Part shown: in pieces, positions 8,238 through 18,667 of the stretch | Layout: every line of letters starts with the position of its first letter | Position numbering within the stretch: the first letter of the stretch is position 1 | Origin: Alteromonas sp. LMIT006 | GTDB lineage: Bacteria > Pseudomonadota > Gammaproteobacteria > Enterobacterales > Alteromonadaceae | Direction of reading: 5' to 3' | Length of the DNA: 64,000 nucleotides | Assembly: GCF_024300645.1 (NCBI RefSeq) | Contig: NZ_CP101291.1 | Coordinates: forward strand, 1,178,001 to 1,242,000 | Notes under the pieces: model-generated | What the model was told of the DNA's origin: nothing | The model's input: the letters and a program-made list of their open reading frames with translations, nothing else | Databases searched by the model: none | Position numbers and translations under genes: made by a program

Positions 8238-9383
8238 TTATAATACGCTTTTCAGTAAATCCGCTTTATCGGTCTTTTCCCAAGGATACGCTTCATTACC
8301 AAAGTGTCCGTAAGCCGCAGTTGGCAAGTAGATAGGACGTTCTAAATCAAGCATTTCAATCAGACCATACGGACGCAAATCAAAATGTTCACGCACCAAC
8401 TGTGTGATAACGTCATCAGCTACCTTACCGGTCCCAAATGTATCGACGCTAATTGACGTTGGTTCCACCACGCCGATGGCGTAAGAAACTTGGATTTCAC
8501 ATTTATCAGCAAGACCGGCTGCAACAATGTTCTTAGCCACGTATCGTCCAGCATAAGCCGCACTGCGGTCGACTTTGGAAGGATCTTTCCCAGAGAACGC
8601 ACCACCACCGTGACGCGCCATACCCCCGTAGGTATCGACGATAATTTTGCGTCCAGTCAAACCGCAATCGCCCATTGGGCCACCGATCACAAAACGGCCA
8701 GTAGGATTAATATGAAACAGAGTATCAGGTTTAATCCATTCAGCAGGTAGAATCGGCTTGATGATTTCTTCCATTACGGCTTCGCGTAAGTCAGCTGTAG
8801 TGATTGAATCACAATGTTGAGTCGATAAAACCACAGCATTAATGCCAACAGGTTTACCGTCTTCATAGGCCAAAGTGACTTGTGATTTGGCATCAGGGCG
8901 TAACCATGGTAGCTGTCCAGACTTGCGAACCTCAGCTTGGCGTTTAACCAATTTGTGTGAATACATGATCGCAGCTGGCATCAATTCAGGCGTTTCATTA
9001 CAAGCAAAACCGAACATAAGCCCTTGGTCGCCTGCACCTTGTTCTGCTCGCTCACCACGGTCGACACCTTGGTTAATATCGGATGACTGTTTACCAATTG
9101 CGTTTAACACCGCACATGAGTCTGCATCAAAGCCCATTTCAGAGTTGACGTAGCCGATGTCGCGGACGGTATCTCGAGCGATTTTTTCAATATCGACCCA
9201 AGCGTGAGTATTAATTTCACCTCCGACTAAGACCATCCCGGTTTTGACAAATGTCTCGCAGGCAACACGTGCAGTAGGATCTTCTGCAAGGATCGCATCT
9301 AATACCGCATCAGAGATTTGATCGGCAATCTTATCCGGATGGCCTTCTGAAACAGATTCTGACGTAAATAAATGTTGTGCCAT
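8238..9383 (-). CDS. metK: S-adenosylmethionine synthetase
   Basis: Makes S-adenosylmethionine from methionine and ATP in the cytoplasm. 381 residues, normal length. Visible motifs include [20 protein letters not shown] at the N-terminus, the [17 protein letters not shown]-binding motif, and the P-loop-like [16 protein letters not shown]. It is a single leftward gene; the upstream region carries tandem MetJ boxes, implying repression when SAM is plentiful. It is divergent from tkt across a 299-bp spacer. Confidence 0.98.
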   Translation of the reverse strand: MAQHLFTSESVSEGHPDKIADQISDAVLDAILAEDPTARVACETFVKTGMVLVGGEINTHAWVDIEKIARDTVRDIGYVNSEMGFDADSCAVLNAIGKQSSDINQGVDRGERAEQGAGDQGLMFGFACNETPELMPAAIMYSHKLVKRQAEVRKSGQLPWLRPDAKSQVTLAYEDGKPVGINAVVLSTQHCDSITTADLREAVMEEIIKPILPAEWIKPDTLFHINPTGRFVIGGPMGDCGLTGRKIIVDTYGGMARHGGGAFSGKDPSKVDRSAAYAGRYVAKNIVAAGLADKCEIQVSYAIGVVEPTSISVDTFGTGKVADDVITQLVREHFDLRPYGLIEMLDLERPIYLPTAAYGHFGNEAYPWEKTDKADLLKSVL

Positions 9384-9454
9384 GATTTGGACTACACCTT
9401 AATAAAGTTAAAATTTTATAGTTATGCTTATAAACCAATCTAGTTTAACAGTTT

Positions 9455-9486
9455 TTCCATCTAGACGTCTATATGTCTATTTGTAT
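9455..9486. promoter_or_regulatory. MetJ operator (tandem met boxes) upstream of metK
   Basis: A perfect met box AGACGTCT at 9463-9470 is followed directly by ATATGTCT (9471-9478, 6 of 8 matches). Weaker 8-bp units flank the pair in phase (9455-9462 and 9479-9486). MetJ binds cooperatively to two or more adjacent 8-bp boxes with this consensus, and metK is a classical target. The site is about 75-100 bp before the metK start, a sensible repressor position. Confidence 0.8.
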
Positions 9487-9580
9487 TACTTTTATACGCG
9501 TCATCCTTCTCTTCAGTTCATACTCTTTAATATATTGGTCTGAAAAGTAAGCTTTTTTCCTCTGACCACTCGAATAGACG

Positions 9581-9594
9581 TTGCACTTGTGCAA
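9581..9594. promoter_or_regulatory. Palindrome upstream of tkt
   Basis: TTGCACTTGTGCAA is an inverted repeat with perfect 6-bp arms and a 2-base centre, about 90 bp before tkt and just before a 22-codon open frame. It has the size and symmetry of a repressor half-site pair. I cannot assign it to a known regulator. It could instead be chance. Confidence 0.35.
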
Positions 9595-9607
9595 AGGGTA
9601 AGGGAAA

Positions 9608-9676
9608 ATGCATGCAATTTTTGAAAGATTAAGTTCAACTTTAGTCAATCGACCAGATGCAACACCTCAGGAGTGA
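9608..9676 (+). CDS. Possible 22-residue leader peptide before tkt
   Basis: An ATG at 9608 preceded by AAGGG at a workable distance opens a 22-codon frame, starting MHAIFERL and ending ATPQE, with TGA at 9674-9676. The end of the frame contains the CAGGAG that serves as the tkt ribosome site, and the stop is 6 bases before the tkt ATG. Translation of the small frame would therefore be closely linked to tkt initiation. Composition is ordinary and slightly amphipathic. No homologue is recognised; it may be a real small gene or chance. Confidence 0.4.
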   Translation: MHAIFERLSSTLVNRPDATPQE

Positions 9677-9682
9677 TATTTA

Positions 9683-11674
9683 ATGTCTTCACCGCAACAA
9701 CTCGCCAATGCAATCCGTGCTTTGAGTATGGACGCCGTTCAACAAGCCAACTCAGGTCACCCCGGTGCTCCGATGGGTATGGCGGATATTGCACAAGTCT
9801 TATGGTGTGATTTTTTATCCCATAATCCTGCAGACCCAGCTTGGACGAATCGCGATCGCTTTATCTTATCCAATGGCCACGGTTCGATGTTGCTCTATTC
9901 CTTATTGCATTTGTCTGGATATGCTTTGCCGATTGAAGAATTAAAAAACTTCCGTCAATTGCACTCTAAAACCCCAGGGCACCCAGAATATGGCTACGCT
10001 CCAGGTGTCGAAACAACCACTGGGCCACTAGGACAAGGAATTACCAATGCGGTAGGCATGGCGATTGCTGAGAAAACCCTAGCGGCGCAATTTAACCGTC
10101 CAGAATATAGTATTGTTGACCATTACACTTATGCGTTTTTAGGTGATGGCTGTTTGATGGAAGGAATTTCTCACGAAGCTTGCTCACTAGCAGGTACCCT
10201 AGGTCTTGGTAAGCTTATCGCGTTTTGGGATGACAACGGTATCTCAATCGATGGTGAGGTGGAAGGCTGGTTCTCCGATGACACCGTTAAGCGTTTTGAA
10301 TCTTATGGTTGGCAAGTCATTGCGGATGTTGATGGTCATGATCCGGCACAAGTTGCAAGTGCAATCAGAACGGCACAAGCTGAAAGCCAAAAACCAACTC
10401 TTATCTGTTGCAAAACCATCATTGGTTTTGGTGCACCAAACAAAGAAGGTACTGAATCTTGTCATGGCGCGCCGCTCGGTGCAGAAGAAATCGCAGCCGC
10501 GCGTGCTAAGCTAGGATGGGAGCATGATGCGTTTGTCGTACCTGATGAGATTTATGCTGGCTGGGATGGCAAAGTTAAAGGCGCCAAAGCGCAACAAGCA
10601 TGGGAAGAGCTCTTTGCTGCCTATGCTGAAACCTATCCTGCACTAGCCGTTGAATACAATAGACGAATGAATAATGTCTTGCCGGATAACTGGGCTAAAG
10701 CGTCACAGCAATACATTGAAGAATTACAAGCAAACCCAGCTAATGTAGCAACCCGAAAAGCATCACAAAATGCCCTAAATGCCTATGGTCCGTTATTGCC
10801 TGAATTGTTAGGTGGTTCAGCCGATCTAGCCGGATCAAATTTGACTTTATGGTCTGGCTCTAAGGGTCTTACGGCCGATGATGCATCGGGTAACTACGTC
10901 TACTACGGTGTACGTGAATTTGGTATGTCAGCGATGATGAACGGCATTGCTTTGCACGGCGGTTTTAAAGCGTATGGCGCGACCTTCTTGATGTTTATGG
11001 AATACGCTCGTAACGCGGTTCGCATGGCGGCATTAATGAAACAACCGGTGATCTTTGTTTACACACATGACTCAATTGGTCTTGGTGAAGATGGACCAAC
11101 ACACCAACCGGTCGAGCAGCTTGTGGCATTGCGTTCTACTCCGAATCTAGACAACTGGCGTCCATGTGACCAAGTCGAAAGTGCCGTCGCTTGGCAGGCC
11201 GCAATTGAAAGAACAGATGGCCCAACAACACTGATCTTTACTCGTCAAGGTTGTGCACAGCAGCCGCGTTCTGCAGAGCAAGTCAAAGCGATTCGTCGCG
11301 GGGGGTATGTCTTGAAAGATTGCTCTGGTACACCTGAGATCATTTTGATCGCAACGGGTTCTGAAGTGGAACTCGCTACAGATGCCGCGGCACAATTAAC
11401 TGAACAAGGCAAAGCTGTGCGGGTTGTTTCAATGCCATCAACTGATGTATTCGATGCTCAATCAGCTGAATATAAAGAATCGGTATTACCTGCAGCAGTA
11501 ACCAAACGTGTTGCTGTTGAAGCTTTAGCCAAAGATAGCTGGTACAAATACGTTGGTCTGAACGGTGCAATCATCGGGATGGACACATTTGGCGAATCAG
11601 CCCCGGCAGGCGAATTATTCAAACACTTTGGCATTACAGTGGATGCAGTTGTAGCCGCCGCCAATAATTTGTAA
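9683..11674 (+). CDS. tkt: Transketolase
   Basis: Thiamine-diphosphate enzyme of the non-oxidative pentose phosphate pathway that moves two-carbon units between sugar phosphates. 663 residues, the standard bacterial length. The N-terminal [15 protein letters not shown] block, the TPP/Mg motif [13 protein letters not shown] (about 154-166), and the pyrimidine-domain block [18 protein letters not shown] are intact. The ATG has a good CAGGAG ribosome site. First full gene of a tkt-epd-pgk run, with only 5 bp to epd. Confidence 0.98.
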   Translation: MSSPQQLANAIRALSMDAVQQANSGHPGAPMGMADIAQVLWCDFLSHNPADPAWTNRDRFILSNGHGSMLLYSLLHLSGYALPIEELKNFRQLHSKTPGHPEYGYAPGVETTTGPLGQGITNAVGMAIAEKTLAAQFNRPEYSIVDHYTYAFLGDGCLMEGISHEACSLAGTLGLGKLIAFWDDNGISIDGEVEGWFSDDTVKRFESYGWQVIADVDGHDPAQVASAIRTAQAESQKPTLICCKTIIGFGAPNKEGTESCHGAPLGAEEIAAARAKLGWEHDAFVVPDEIYAGWDGKVKGAKAQQAWEELFAAYAETYPALAVEYNRRMNNVLPDNWAKASQQYIEELQANPANVATRKASQNALNAYGPLLPELLGGSADLAGSNLTLWSGSKGLTADDASGNYVYYGVREFGMSAMMNGIALHGGFKAYGATFLMFMEYARNAVRMAALMKQPVIFVYTHDSIGLGEDGPTHQPVEQLVALRSTPNLDNWRPCDQVESAVAWQAAIERTDGPTTLIFTRQGCAQQPRSAEQVKAIRRGGYVLKDCSGTPEIILIATGSEVELATDAAAQLTEQGKAVRVVSMPSTDVFDAQSAEYKESVLPAAVTKRVAVEALAKDSWYKYVGLNGAIIGMDTFGESAPAGELFKHFGITVDAVVAAANNL

Positions 11675-11679
11675 TTCTA

Positions 11680-12705
11680 ATGCTTAAAGTCGCAATAAAT
11701 GGGTTTGGCCGGATCGGGCGCAATATATTACGCGCCCTATACGAATCTGGCCGTCACCAAGCCATCAAGGTTGTTGCGATAAACGATGTTGCTGCGCCTG
11801 AGGGCATGGCGCATCTGTTACAATACGATACTGCGCACGGTCGTTTTGGGCTTCCTGTGCGCCTTGATACGACTCATTCCCCTGTATTATACGTAGGTAC
11901 TGATGCAATAGCATTACTGCAAGAATCCCAAATATCTGCTTGTCCTTGGGGCGAGCTCGGTGTGGATGTTGTGTTAGAATGCACTGGTCTTTACGGTGAA
12001 GCTAGACACGCCAAGATGCACATACATCAAGGCGCTAAACGTGTATTGCTGTCAGAACCGGGATCACCCGACGTAGACAACACTATTATTTACGGCATTA
12101 ACCACGATACTTTGTGTGTGGATGATGTGGTCGTATCGAATGGCTCTTGTACGACCAACTGTATTGTCCCCATTATCCAAGCATTGGATGAGGCGTTCGG
12201 TGTAGAAAGTGGTACCGTAACGACTATTCACTCATCAATGCATGACCAACAAGTCATTGATGCCTATCATCCTGATTTGCGCCGTACCAGAGCCGCGAGT
12301 CAATCCATCATTCCAGTTGATACGCGTCTCGCACAGGGGATTGAACGGATATTACCGAAGTTTGCGGGCAAATTTGAAGCGATTGCTGTGCGGGTTCCGA
12401 CGATCAATGTCACCGCAATGGACCTGTCCGTTACGGTGGCTCAAGATGTAACGATTGCGCAGGTAAATCAAGTTTTTCAACAGGCCAAAATTGGCAAATT
12501 AGCCGGCATTCTCGACTATACAGAAGCCCCGCTTGTGTCGGTTGACTTTAATCATGACCCACACTCTTGTATCGTCGATGGCACACAAACTCGTGTCAGT
12601 CACGGCAAACTGATCAAAACCTTAGTCTGGTGTGACAACGAATGGGGGTTTGCTAACCGTATGTTGGATACGGCATTTTCTCTTTATCAATTTACCCAAA
12701 AGTGA
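11680..12705 (+). CDS. epd: Erythrose-4-phosphate dehydrogenase
   Basis: NAD-dependent dehydrogenase of the GAPDH family that oxidises erythrose 4-phosphate to 4-phosphoerythronate for pyridoxal phosphate synthesis. It has 341 residues. The NAD-binding start [20 protein letters not shown] and catalytic Cys in [12 protein letters not shown] are intact. The block [15 protein letters not shown] after the active site favours Epd over GapA, as does the gene order tkt-epd-pgk. Some GAPDH activity cannot be excluded from sequence alone. Confidence 0.92.
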   Translation: MLKVAINGFGRIGRNILRALYESGRHQAIKVVAINDVAAPEGMAHLLQYDTAHGRFGLPVRLDTTHSPVLYVGTDAIALLQESQISACPWGELGVDVVLECTGLYGEARHAKMHIHQGAKRVLLSEPGSPDVDNTIIYGINHDTLCVDDVVVSNGSCTTNCIVPIIQALDEAFGVESGTVTTIHSSMHDQQVIDAYHPDLRRTRAASQSIIPVDTRLAQGIERILPKFAGKFEAIAVRVPTINVTAMDLSVTVAQDVTIAQVNQVFQQAKIGKLAGILDYTEAPLVSVDFNHDPHSCIVDGTQTRVSHGKLIKTLVWCDNEWGFANRMLDTAFSLYQFTQK

Positions 12706-12715
12706 AGGAAGTAAC

Positions 12716-13879
12716 ATGACTATCAAAGCGATGTCAGAATTGGATTTACAAGGCAAACGCGTCTTAATTCGTCAAGATCTTAACGTGCCCGTAAAAGACG
12801 GCGTAATTACCTCAGACGCGCGTTTACGCGCATCTCTACCTACGTTGAAACAAGCTTTAGAGGCCGGCGCAGCAGTATTAGTCATGTCCCATTTGGGACG
12901 ACCCACTGAGGGAGAGTTTGCCAGCGAGTTTTCAATGCAACCTGTAGCGGATTATTTAACTGAAGCTTTAGGTCAATCAGTGAGTTTGCTAGCGGACTTA
13001 GATGCAGCAAGTGTTGCACCAGGTCAAGTCGCATTACTCGAAAATGTGCGCTTTAACCAAGGCGAAAAGAAAGACTCTGATGAGTTAGCTAAGCGTTATG
13101 CTGCGTTATGTGACGTATTTGTAATGGATGCATTCGGTACTGCACACCGCGCTCAAGCATCGACTCACGGCGTGGCCAAATTTGCTCCAGAAGTCTGTGC
13201 CGGACCACTGTTAAAAGCTGAACTGGATGCACTGGGTAAAGCATTAGATAACCCTGCGCGTCCATTGGTTGCCATTGTAGGTGGCTCGAAAGTATCCACT
13301 AAGTTAACGGTACTCGACAGTCTTGCAGGCAAAGTTGATCAACTTATTGTCGGTGGCGGTATTGCTAATACCTTTATTGCTGCAGAGGGAAACAATGTGG
13401 GGAAATCATTGTATGAAGCTGATCTCGTTGCCGAAGCACAACGCCTACAAGCCCAAGCAAATGCGGCGGGTGGCAAAATCCCAGTACCATCAGATGTGGT
13501 GACTGGACAAGCGTTTAGCGCCGATACGTTAGCTGAAACCAAGTCGGTATCAGAGGTCGCTGATTCGGATATGATCTTTGATATTGGTCCTGATACGGCT
13601 AATGAGTTATGTGAAATTTTGAAAAATGCCGGTACGATAGTTTGGAATGGTCCGGTTGGTGTTTTTGAACTTGCCCCTTTTGCTTCGGGTACCAAAGCGA
13701 TAGCCGAAGCGATTGCAGAAAGTGATGCATTTAGTATCGCTGGTGGTGGTGATACCCTGGCTGCAGTAGATATGTTTGGCATTGCTGAAAAAGTGTCCTA
13801 TATTTCTACTGGAGGCGGTGCGTTTTTAGAATTTCTAGAAGGTAAAACACTCCCGGCAGTAGCCATCTTAGACCGATAA
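12716..13879 (+). CDS. pgk: Phosphoglycerate kinase
   Basis: Glycolytic and gluconeogenic kinase that transfers phosphate between 1,3-bisphosphoglycerate and ADP. 387 residues from the ATG at 12716, chosen because it follows a GGAAG ribosome site and gives the canonical start [25 protein letters not shown]. An upstream in-frame start inside epd is rejected. Other blocks: [37 protein letters not shown] and the C-terminal [12 protein letters not shown]. 10 bp after epd. Confidence 0.98.
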   Translation: MTIKAMSELDLQGKRVLIRQDLNVPVKDGVITSDARLRASLPTLKQALEAGAAVLVMSHLGRPTEGEFASEFSMQPVADYLTEALGQSVSLLADLDAASVAPGQVALLENVRFNQGEKKDSDELAKRYAALCDVFVMDAFGTAHRAQASTHGVAKFAPEVCAGPLLKAELDALGKALDNPARPLVAIVGGSKVSTKLTVLDSLAGKVDQLIVGGGIANTFIAAEGNNVGKSLYEADLVAEAQRLQAQANAAGGKIPVPSDVVTGQAFSADTLAETKSVSEVADSDMIFDIGPDTANELCEILKNAGTIVWNGPVGVFELAPFASGTKAIAEAIAESDAFSIAGGGDTLAAVDMFGIAEKVSYISTGGGAFLEFLEGKTLPAVAILDR

Positions 13880-13897
13880 GAATTGCTTTAAACAAAC

Positions 13898-13980
13898 CGC
13901 TTCCACTTATCACAAAAATAATAATAAAAAACAGTGAAATGGAAGCGAATCTGTAACCCTACACCTCTTCACAAAAGAGG
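13898..13980 (+). repeat. Inverted repeats in the pgk-fba spacer
   Basis: In the 122-bp spacer, CGCTTCCA (13898-13905) is matched by TGGAAGCG (13940-13947) around an A-rich 34-base centre. Nearer to fba, CCTCTT (13964-13969) pairs with AAGAGG (13975-13980) around a 5-base loop, just before the fba ribosome site (GGAGG). The second would form a small stem in the fba leader, possibly affecting mRNA stability or translation. Neither has the T-run of a terminator. Confidence 0.45.
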
Positions 13981-14001
13981 CCTACATCGGAGGTAGACGT
14001 T

Positions 14002-14898
14002 ATGTCTTCAGTCCAATCTACTATGCTAGAGAAAGTACGCTCTGGCCGTGGTTTTATTGCAGCCCTTGATCAAAGTGGCGGCTCAACCCCTAAAGCTCTT
14101 GCTCTGTATGGTGTCGAAGCAGATGCCTACAGCAATGACGATGAAATGTTCACAAGAGTGCATGAAATGCGCACTCGTATTATCACCGATGCGTCTTTCA
14201 ACGGTGAAAGAGTACTTGGGGCGATTTTATTTGAAAACACCCTAGACCGTGAAATCAGTGCCAAATCTTCTGCTAATTATCTCTGGGAAGAAAAAGGCGT
14301 TGTGCCTTTTTTGAAGGTTGATAAAGGTCTTGAAGAGGAAGCCAATGGCGTGCAATTAATGAAGCCAATGCCTGAATTGGACGCGTTACTTGCCAAAGCC
14401 AATGCGCAAAATGTCTTTGGCACCAAGATGCGCTCTGTGATCAAGTCAGCAAACGCTGATGGTATCAACGCAGTTGTTGCTCAACAGTTTAGTGTTGGCA
14501 AACAGATCATAGCTGCTGGTTTAGTCCCGATCATTGAACCTGAAGTGGACATCAATAGTGCGACCAAATCTGAATGTGAAGCGTTATTACAAGACGCGTT
14601 GATTGCGCAACTGGATAACTTAAACTCGGACCAACTTGTGATGTTGAAGCTCACCTTGCCTGAGACAGATGGTTTCTACCAAGCATGTGTTGACCATCCA
14701 AATGTGGTAAAGGTTGTCGCATTGTCTGGCGGGTATTCACGTGATGAAGCCAATGCGCGCTTGTCTCGTAACCCAGGCATGATCGCGAGTTTCTCTCGTG
14801 CGTTGACACAAGGCTTGAGTGCGCAACAAAGTGATGCCGAGTTCAACCAAACGTTAGACGCCGCAATTGCAGCGATCTATCAAGCATCGATTGCTTAA
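14002..14898 (+). CDS. Fructose-bisphosphate aldolase, class I
   Basis: Schiff-base (class I) aldolase cleaving fructose 1,6-bisphosphate, 298 residues, matching the short bacterial class I type. Visible family blocks are [43 protein letters not shown] and VMLKLTLPE, whose Lys (about 216) is the expected Schiff-base residue, plus [14 protein letters not shown]. No class II zinc-site His cluster is seen. It occupies the position after pgk where many gammaproteobacteria carry the unrelated class II fbaA. Strong GGAGG ribosome site; 3' end overlaps convergent ppx by 4 bp. Confidence 0.93.
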   Translation: MSSVQSTMLEKVRSGRGFIAALDQSGGSTPKALALYGVEADAYSNDDEMFTRVHEMRTRIITDASFNGERVLGAILFENTLDREISAKSSANYLWEEKGVVPFLKVDKGLEEEANGVQLMKPMPELDALLAKANAQNVFGTKMRSVIKSANADGINAVVAQQFSVGKQIIAAGLVPIIEPEVDINSATKSECEALLQDALIAQLDNLNSDQLVMLKLTLPETDGFYQACVDHPNVVKVVALSGGYSRDEANARLSRNPGMIASFSRALTQGLSAQQSDAEFNQTLDAAIAAIYQASIA

Positions 14899-16421
14899 GA
14901 TAGTTTTAAGTCTATGTTGATAAGGCGCAGCCAATGCGCCTCTCTATCAAGATCTGCACTGAATACAGGTTTATTTTTGAGCCAGCTTTTGGCAAACTTT
15001 AATTCGATGCGATTGCCCTCACACTTAATCTTATAGTTAGGCAATATACCGTCTTGTCTTTTTTGGTTTAATAACACACTCAGTCGCAAAAGTGTCAGCA
15101 TTCGAATGACTTCATCAGAACTGTATTGCTCAAACGCGGGAAACAGCTCCAACTTAATTTTTTTGCGACAAGCCTTGACTAAAAGAGCGAGTAAGCCTTG
15201 CTCCTCTAGATTGAATCCGGGTAAATCAGAATGTTCAATAATGTACGCCGAATGACGATGATAGCCTCTTGAATTGATTGCAATGCCTGTCTCGTGTAAT
15301 AAACACGCAAATCCGAGCATGTTTTTGAGCGCTTCACGGCGGCACAACCAATCGTGAGGTACTTGGCTTAACATATAATGGGTACTTTGCATGACCCGTT
15401 TGGCTTGTGCAACATCAACGGCATAGCGTTCGGTCAAAGCTTGTATAGTGCGTTCTCGAGTTTGTGACTGCCACAAATCAGATTGCATTTCATACATGAC
15501 GCCTTCGCGTAACGCTGAACTTGCGAAACGCATCGACGTAATCGAAAAACTCTTAAATATCCCGATGAGAATAGCCAAACCAGCCGCATAGACAGATGCA
15601 CGATCAGCGTTTGCATCACCCAAACTCAGCTGCTCATAATGGCCAGCTTGAATTGCCTCATCGCGCAGACGTTTCAGATCGATTAACGTAATTTTGGCAA
15701 ATTCAGACTCTTGTTGAGAGGTGATTTGCAGCAAAATGTTTTTGATGGTACCCGAGGTGCCTATACAGGTGTCCCAACCTATGTAGGAATAATGGTTTAC
15801 AATCAGACTCAGGGTTTGTCTCGCCGCAGTAATCGCTTGCTTAAATCGGGTTTTATTGATTTTCCCATCAGGAAAAAAACGTTTGTTAAAGGACACACAG
15901 CCCATTTGCGTACTACGACATACTAAAGGTTGAAAACCATTACCAATGATGAATTCTGTTGACCCTCCACCGATGTCGATGACAAAACGTCTGCCCTCAT
16001 CGTGTTCAGTATGCGCCACACCTGAATAAATTAAGCGAGCTTCTTCAATGCCAGAAATCACTTCTATAGGGTAAGGTAATATACGCTTGGCTCGCGAGAT
16101 AAACTCGTGTGTGTTACGCGCTTTGCGCAAGGTATACGTGGCCACAATACGCACTTGTTCAGGCTTGAACCCTTGCAGACTTTCGCGCATGACTTTAAGG
16201 CCATCTAGGCCTCGTTCAATCGCTTCTTGAGACAAAAAGCCCTCATCATCTAACCCATCAGCCAGATGGACGCGTTGTTTGATGCGATGCACAATTTGCA
16301 AAGAGCCTGACACGATGCGTGTGATAACAAGATGAAAGCTGTTCGAGCCCAAATCTAAGGCAGCAATGTGTGGATACTGCGCTTCGTTGAGCTCTTGGAC
16401 AATGTCTTCAGGTAACGCCAA
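14895..16421 (-). CDS. ppx: Exopolyphosphatase (Ppx/GppA family)
   Basis: Hydrolyses terminal phosphates from inorganic polyphosphate (and, in GppA-type members, pppGpp). 508 residues, full length. The N-terminal ASKHA-fold motifs [14 protein letters not shown] (about 20-33) and [14 protein letters not shown] (about 140-153) bind phosphate and metal. The C-terminal half (about 310-508) is the helical HD-like domain. Only 2 bp after ppk on the same strand, forming a ppk-ppx operon. Ppx is preferred over GppA because of that pairing. Confidence 0.93.
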   Translation of the reverse strand: MALPEDIVQELNEAQYPHIAALDLGSNSFHLVITRIVSGSLQIVHRIKQRVHLADGLDDEGFLSQEAIERGLDGLKVMRESLQGFKPEQVRIVATYTLRKARNTHEFISRAKRILPYPIEVISGIEEARLIYSGVAHTEHDEGRRFVIDIGGGSTEFIIGNGFQPLVCRSTQMGCVSFNKRFFPDGKINKTRFKQAITAARQTLSLIVNHYSYIGWDTCIGTSGTIKNILLQITSQQESEFAKITLIDLKRLRDEAIQAGHYEQLSLGDANADRASVYAAGLAILIGIFKSFSITSMRFASSALREGVMYEMQSDLWQSQTRERTIQALTERYAVDVAQAKRVMQSTHYMLSQVPHDWLCRREALKNMLGFACLLHETGIAINSRGYHRHSAYIIEHSDLPGFNLEEQGLLALLVKACRKKIKLELFPAFEQYSSDEVIRMLTLLRLSVLLNQKRQDGILPNYKIKCEGNRIELKFAKSWLKNKPVFSADLDREAHWLRLINIDLKLS

Positions 16422-16423
16422 GG

Positions 16424-18538
16424 TTAATCTGCCGTCTGAATATTTTCTTGATAATACGGTAATTCTTCTAGCGCTTGCAAGTACTTGTAAGTCTCGAGTT
16501 GTGATTGTAACAAACGGCGATTCCCGCGTTTTACATAGGCATTGGTTTGTTCAGCGTCAATCACACGCGCTTTTAGCGTATCTCTAAAATGCAATTCAAT
16601 CATATCCGTAATTTGCTGGCGTAGGCGCTCTGAGTAAATAGGGCAACCGACTTCGATGCGTTTTTCCAAATTACGAGTCATCCAGTCCGCAGAAGATATG
16701 AATACTTTTTTATCCCCGCCGCCTTCAAAAATCATTACTCGAGGATGTTCTAAAAAGCGGTCGACGATACTGATAACAGAAATGTTTTCGCTTAAACCGG
16801 GCACCCCTGGGCGCAATGCACACATACCACGAATGATCATTCTAATTTTGACACCCGCTTGAGACGCGCGGTACAAGTCATCAATTAACTCATAATCGAC
16901 CAAGTTATTGATTTTTAATGTAATACCAGAGGGTAATCCTTGATTTAAATTTTGAATTTCTTGACGGATTAGGGACTGAATTTTGGTTCGCGTATTAATC
17001 GGAGAAACTTGCAAGTGTTGGAATTTCACATTGCGATACGGGTTGATAATAAAATCAAATACCTGCAAAGCCTCTTGGGCTAAGTCTTGGTTTTTGGTAA
17101 ACAACGCATAATCGGTGTAAATTTTGGCGGTTTTTTCGTTGAAGTTACCTGTGCCAAAGTGTGCATAGTGCTGTTTAACCCCTCGCTCTTCGCGTGAAAC
17201 TACACATAACTTGGAGTGGATCTTGATGTTGGGGTTACCGAACACCACTTTAATGCCGGCATCCTTCATTCGTTTAGACCATTCAATATTGGCTTCTTCA
17301 TCAAAGCGAGCCCGAAGTTCTACGACAACCGTTACATTTTTGCCATTATCTACGGCATCAATCAAGGAGTTAATGACTCGAGATTGTGAAGCAAGTCGAT
17401 ATACATTGATATAAATGTGAGTCACTTTGCGATCAAATGCCGCCTGGCGTAAGAATTCGGTAAAGTGTAAAAAGCGATGATATGGGTAATACAAAAGCAC
17501 ATCATGATGGGTAATAGCATCAAAAACAGTATCAAAGTTGTTGAACTGTTGTGAGCTTATTGCTGGGAGTTTTGGGTGCTCTAGATATTGACGTCCGACA
17601 TTTGGAAAACCAATAAAATCTCGGAAATTTCGATAATACCCAGCTTCTTGTAAGGTGTCCGATGATTTGATTTTGAGACGCTTTGCCAAATCTAGAATCA
17701 TATACTCTGGCATGTTGAAGTCGTGTATGACTCGTACAGGCTCAGCGATCAGACGCTGCTTCATACTTTCCGACATTTTTTCAACATAACTTTCGTCGAT
17801 TTCATCATTAATTGAGTATTCAGCGTCTCGGGTCAATTTGAATGAATAGGCTTCGATTTCGTCAAATGGCACAAAGCCTTTGAAAATCGTAGGCATCGAC
17901 ATTTTGACAATATCATCGAGTAAAATAATGCGTTTTTCTTTTTTGCTTTTAGTCGAAGGCAGCAAAATAAACCGAGATATTTCCTCGGTTGGCACTTGCA
18001 CAACGGCGTATTTTGTTGCGCGTTCGGCTCTTTTCAACGCGACATAAAAATACAATGCATTGCCATTTAAACGTTGTGATAAGTCAACTTTGTTATGAAC
18101 TAAGATAGGAGCGATGTGACGTAAAATCTTGTTAAAAAATAGAGACTCTATCCACTCGCGATGGAACGCCGATATCGTTTCGGTCTTCTCAAGGTGAATG
18201 TTGTAACGTTCTAAAGTGCGAATGATATCTTTATGAATTTTGTCAAATTGACGCGAGTACTTAAGCACTCGTGCTTGTACTTGCTCTAACAGTGCTCTTT
18301 TTTCTTCGGCCTCAACGCATAAGTCTTTCGATTCTGCAATCGAAATAGAGCGCTTTAACTCGGCTACACGAACACGGAAGAATTCGTCTAAGTTATTTGA
18401 ATATATGCCTAGAAAACGCAAACGCTCAACAACTGGGTTGTTGGTATCTGAAGCTTCTTGCAGAACTCTCTCGTTAAATGCGAGCCAACTAAGTTCTTTT
18501 GGGTAATACATTGATAGATTGTCCATGACTCTTTTCAT
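16424..18538 (-). CDS. ppk1: Polyphosphate kinase 1
   Basis: Membrane-associated enzyme that polymerises ATP gamma-phosphate into polyphosphate. 704 residues, normal length. The N-terminal block YPKELSWLAFNERVLQEA, the phospholipase D-like catalytic block with the autophosphorylated His in KIHSKLCVV, YAHFGTGNFNEKTA, and the C-terminal SADWMTRNLEKRIEV are all intact. The first ATG (18538) and an in-frame ATG four codons later are both possible. Forms an operon with ppx and is divergent from pstC across 129 bp, joining polyphosphate storage with phosphate uptake. Confidence 0.96.
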   Translation of the reverse strand: MKRVMDNLSMYYPKELSWLAFNERVLQEASDTNNPVVERLRFLGIYSNNLDEFFRVRVAELKRSISIAESKDLCVEAEEKRALLEQVQARVLKYSRQFDKIHKDIIRTLERYNIHLEKTETISAFHREWIESLFFNKILRHIAPILVHNKVDLSQRLNGNALYFYVALKRAERATKYAVVQVPTEEISRFILLPSTKSKKEKRIILLDDIVKMSMPTIFKGFVPFDEIEAYSFKLTRDAEYSINDEIDESYVEKMSESMKQRLIAEPVRVIHDFNMPEYMILDLAKRLKIKSSDTLQEAGYYRNFRDFIGFPNVGRQYLEHPKLPAISSQQFNNFDTVFDAITHHDVLLYYPYHRFLHFTEFLRQAAFDRKVTHIYINVYRLASQSRVINSLIDAVDNGKNVTVVVELRARFDEEANIEWSKRMKDAGIKVVFGNPNIKIHSKLCVVSREERGVKQHYAHFGTGNFNEKTAKIYTDYALFTKNQDLAQEALQVFDFIINPYRNVKFQHLQVSPINTRTKIQSLIRQEIQNLNQGLPSGITLKINNLVDYELIDDLYRASQAGVKIRMIIRGMCALRPGVPGLSENISVISIVDRFLEHPRVMIFEGGGDKKVFISSADWMTRNLEKRIEVGCPIYSERLRQQITDMIELHFRDTLKARVIDAEQTNAYVKRGNRRLLQSQLETYKYLQALEELPYYQENIQTAD

Positions 18539-18667
18539 GCAGTGAAAACTTTATCCTTATACATTGATTATATTACAATTTTAAGAAAATTAATTCGTTA
18601 TCTTTGTCGATTCTTGTGTCGTACTAGATGCTGGGGTAGACTTGTTAAAAAAAAACACTAACTACGT

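Noticed and set aside
13339-13782. 147-codon open frame antisense to pgk
   Set aside because: Fully within pgk, Ala/Ser/Thr/Pro-rich shadow with no recognisable domain.
18590-18625. Possible Pho box in the ppk-pstC spacer (two TGTCG copies)
   Set aside because: The copies are 12 bases apart rather than the 11 of a Pho box and the flanks match poorly, so PhoB control is likely from biology but not shown by this sequence.
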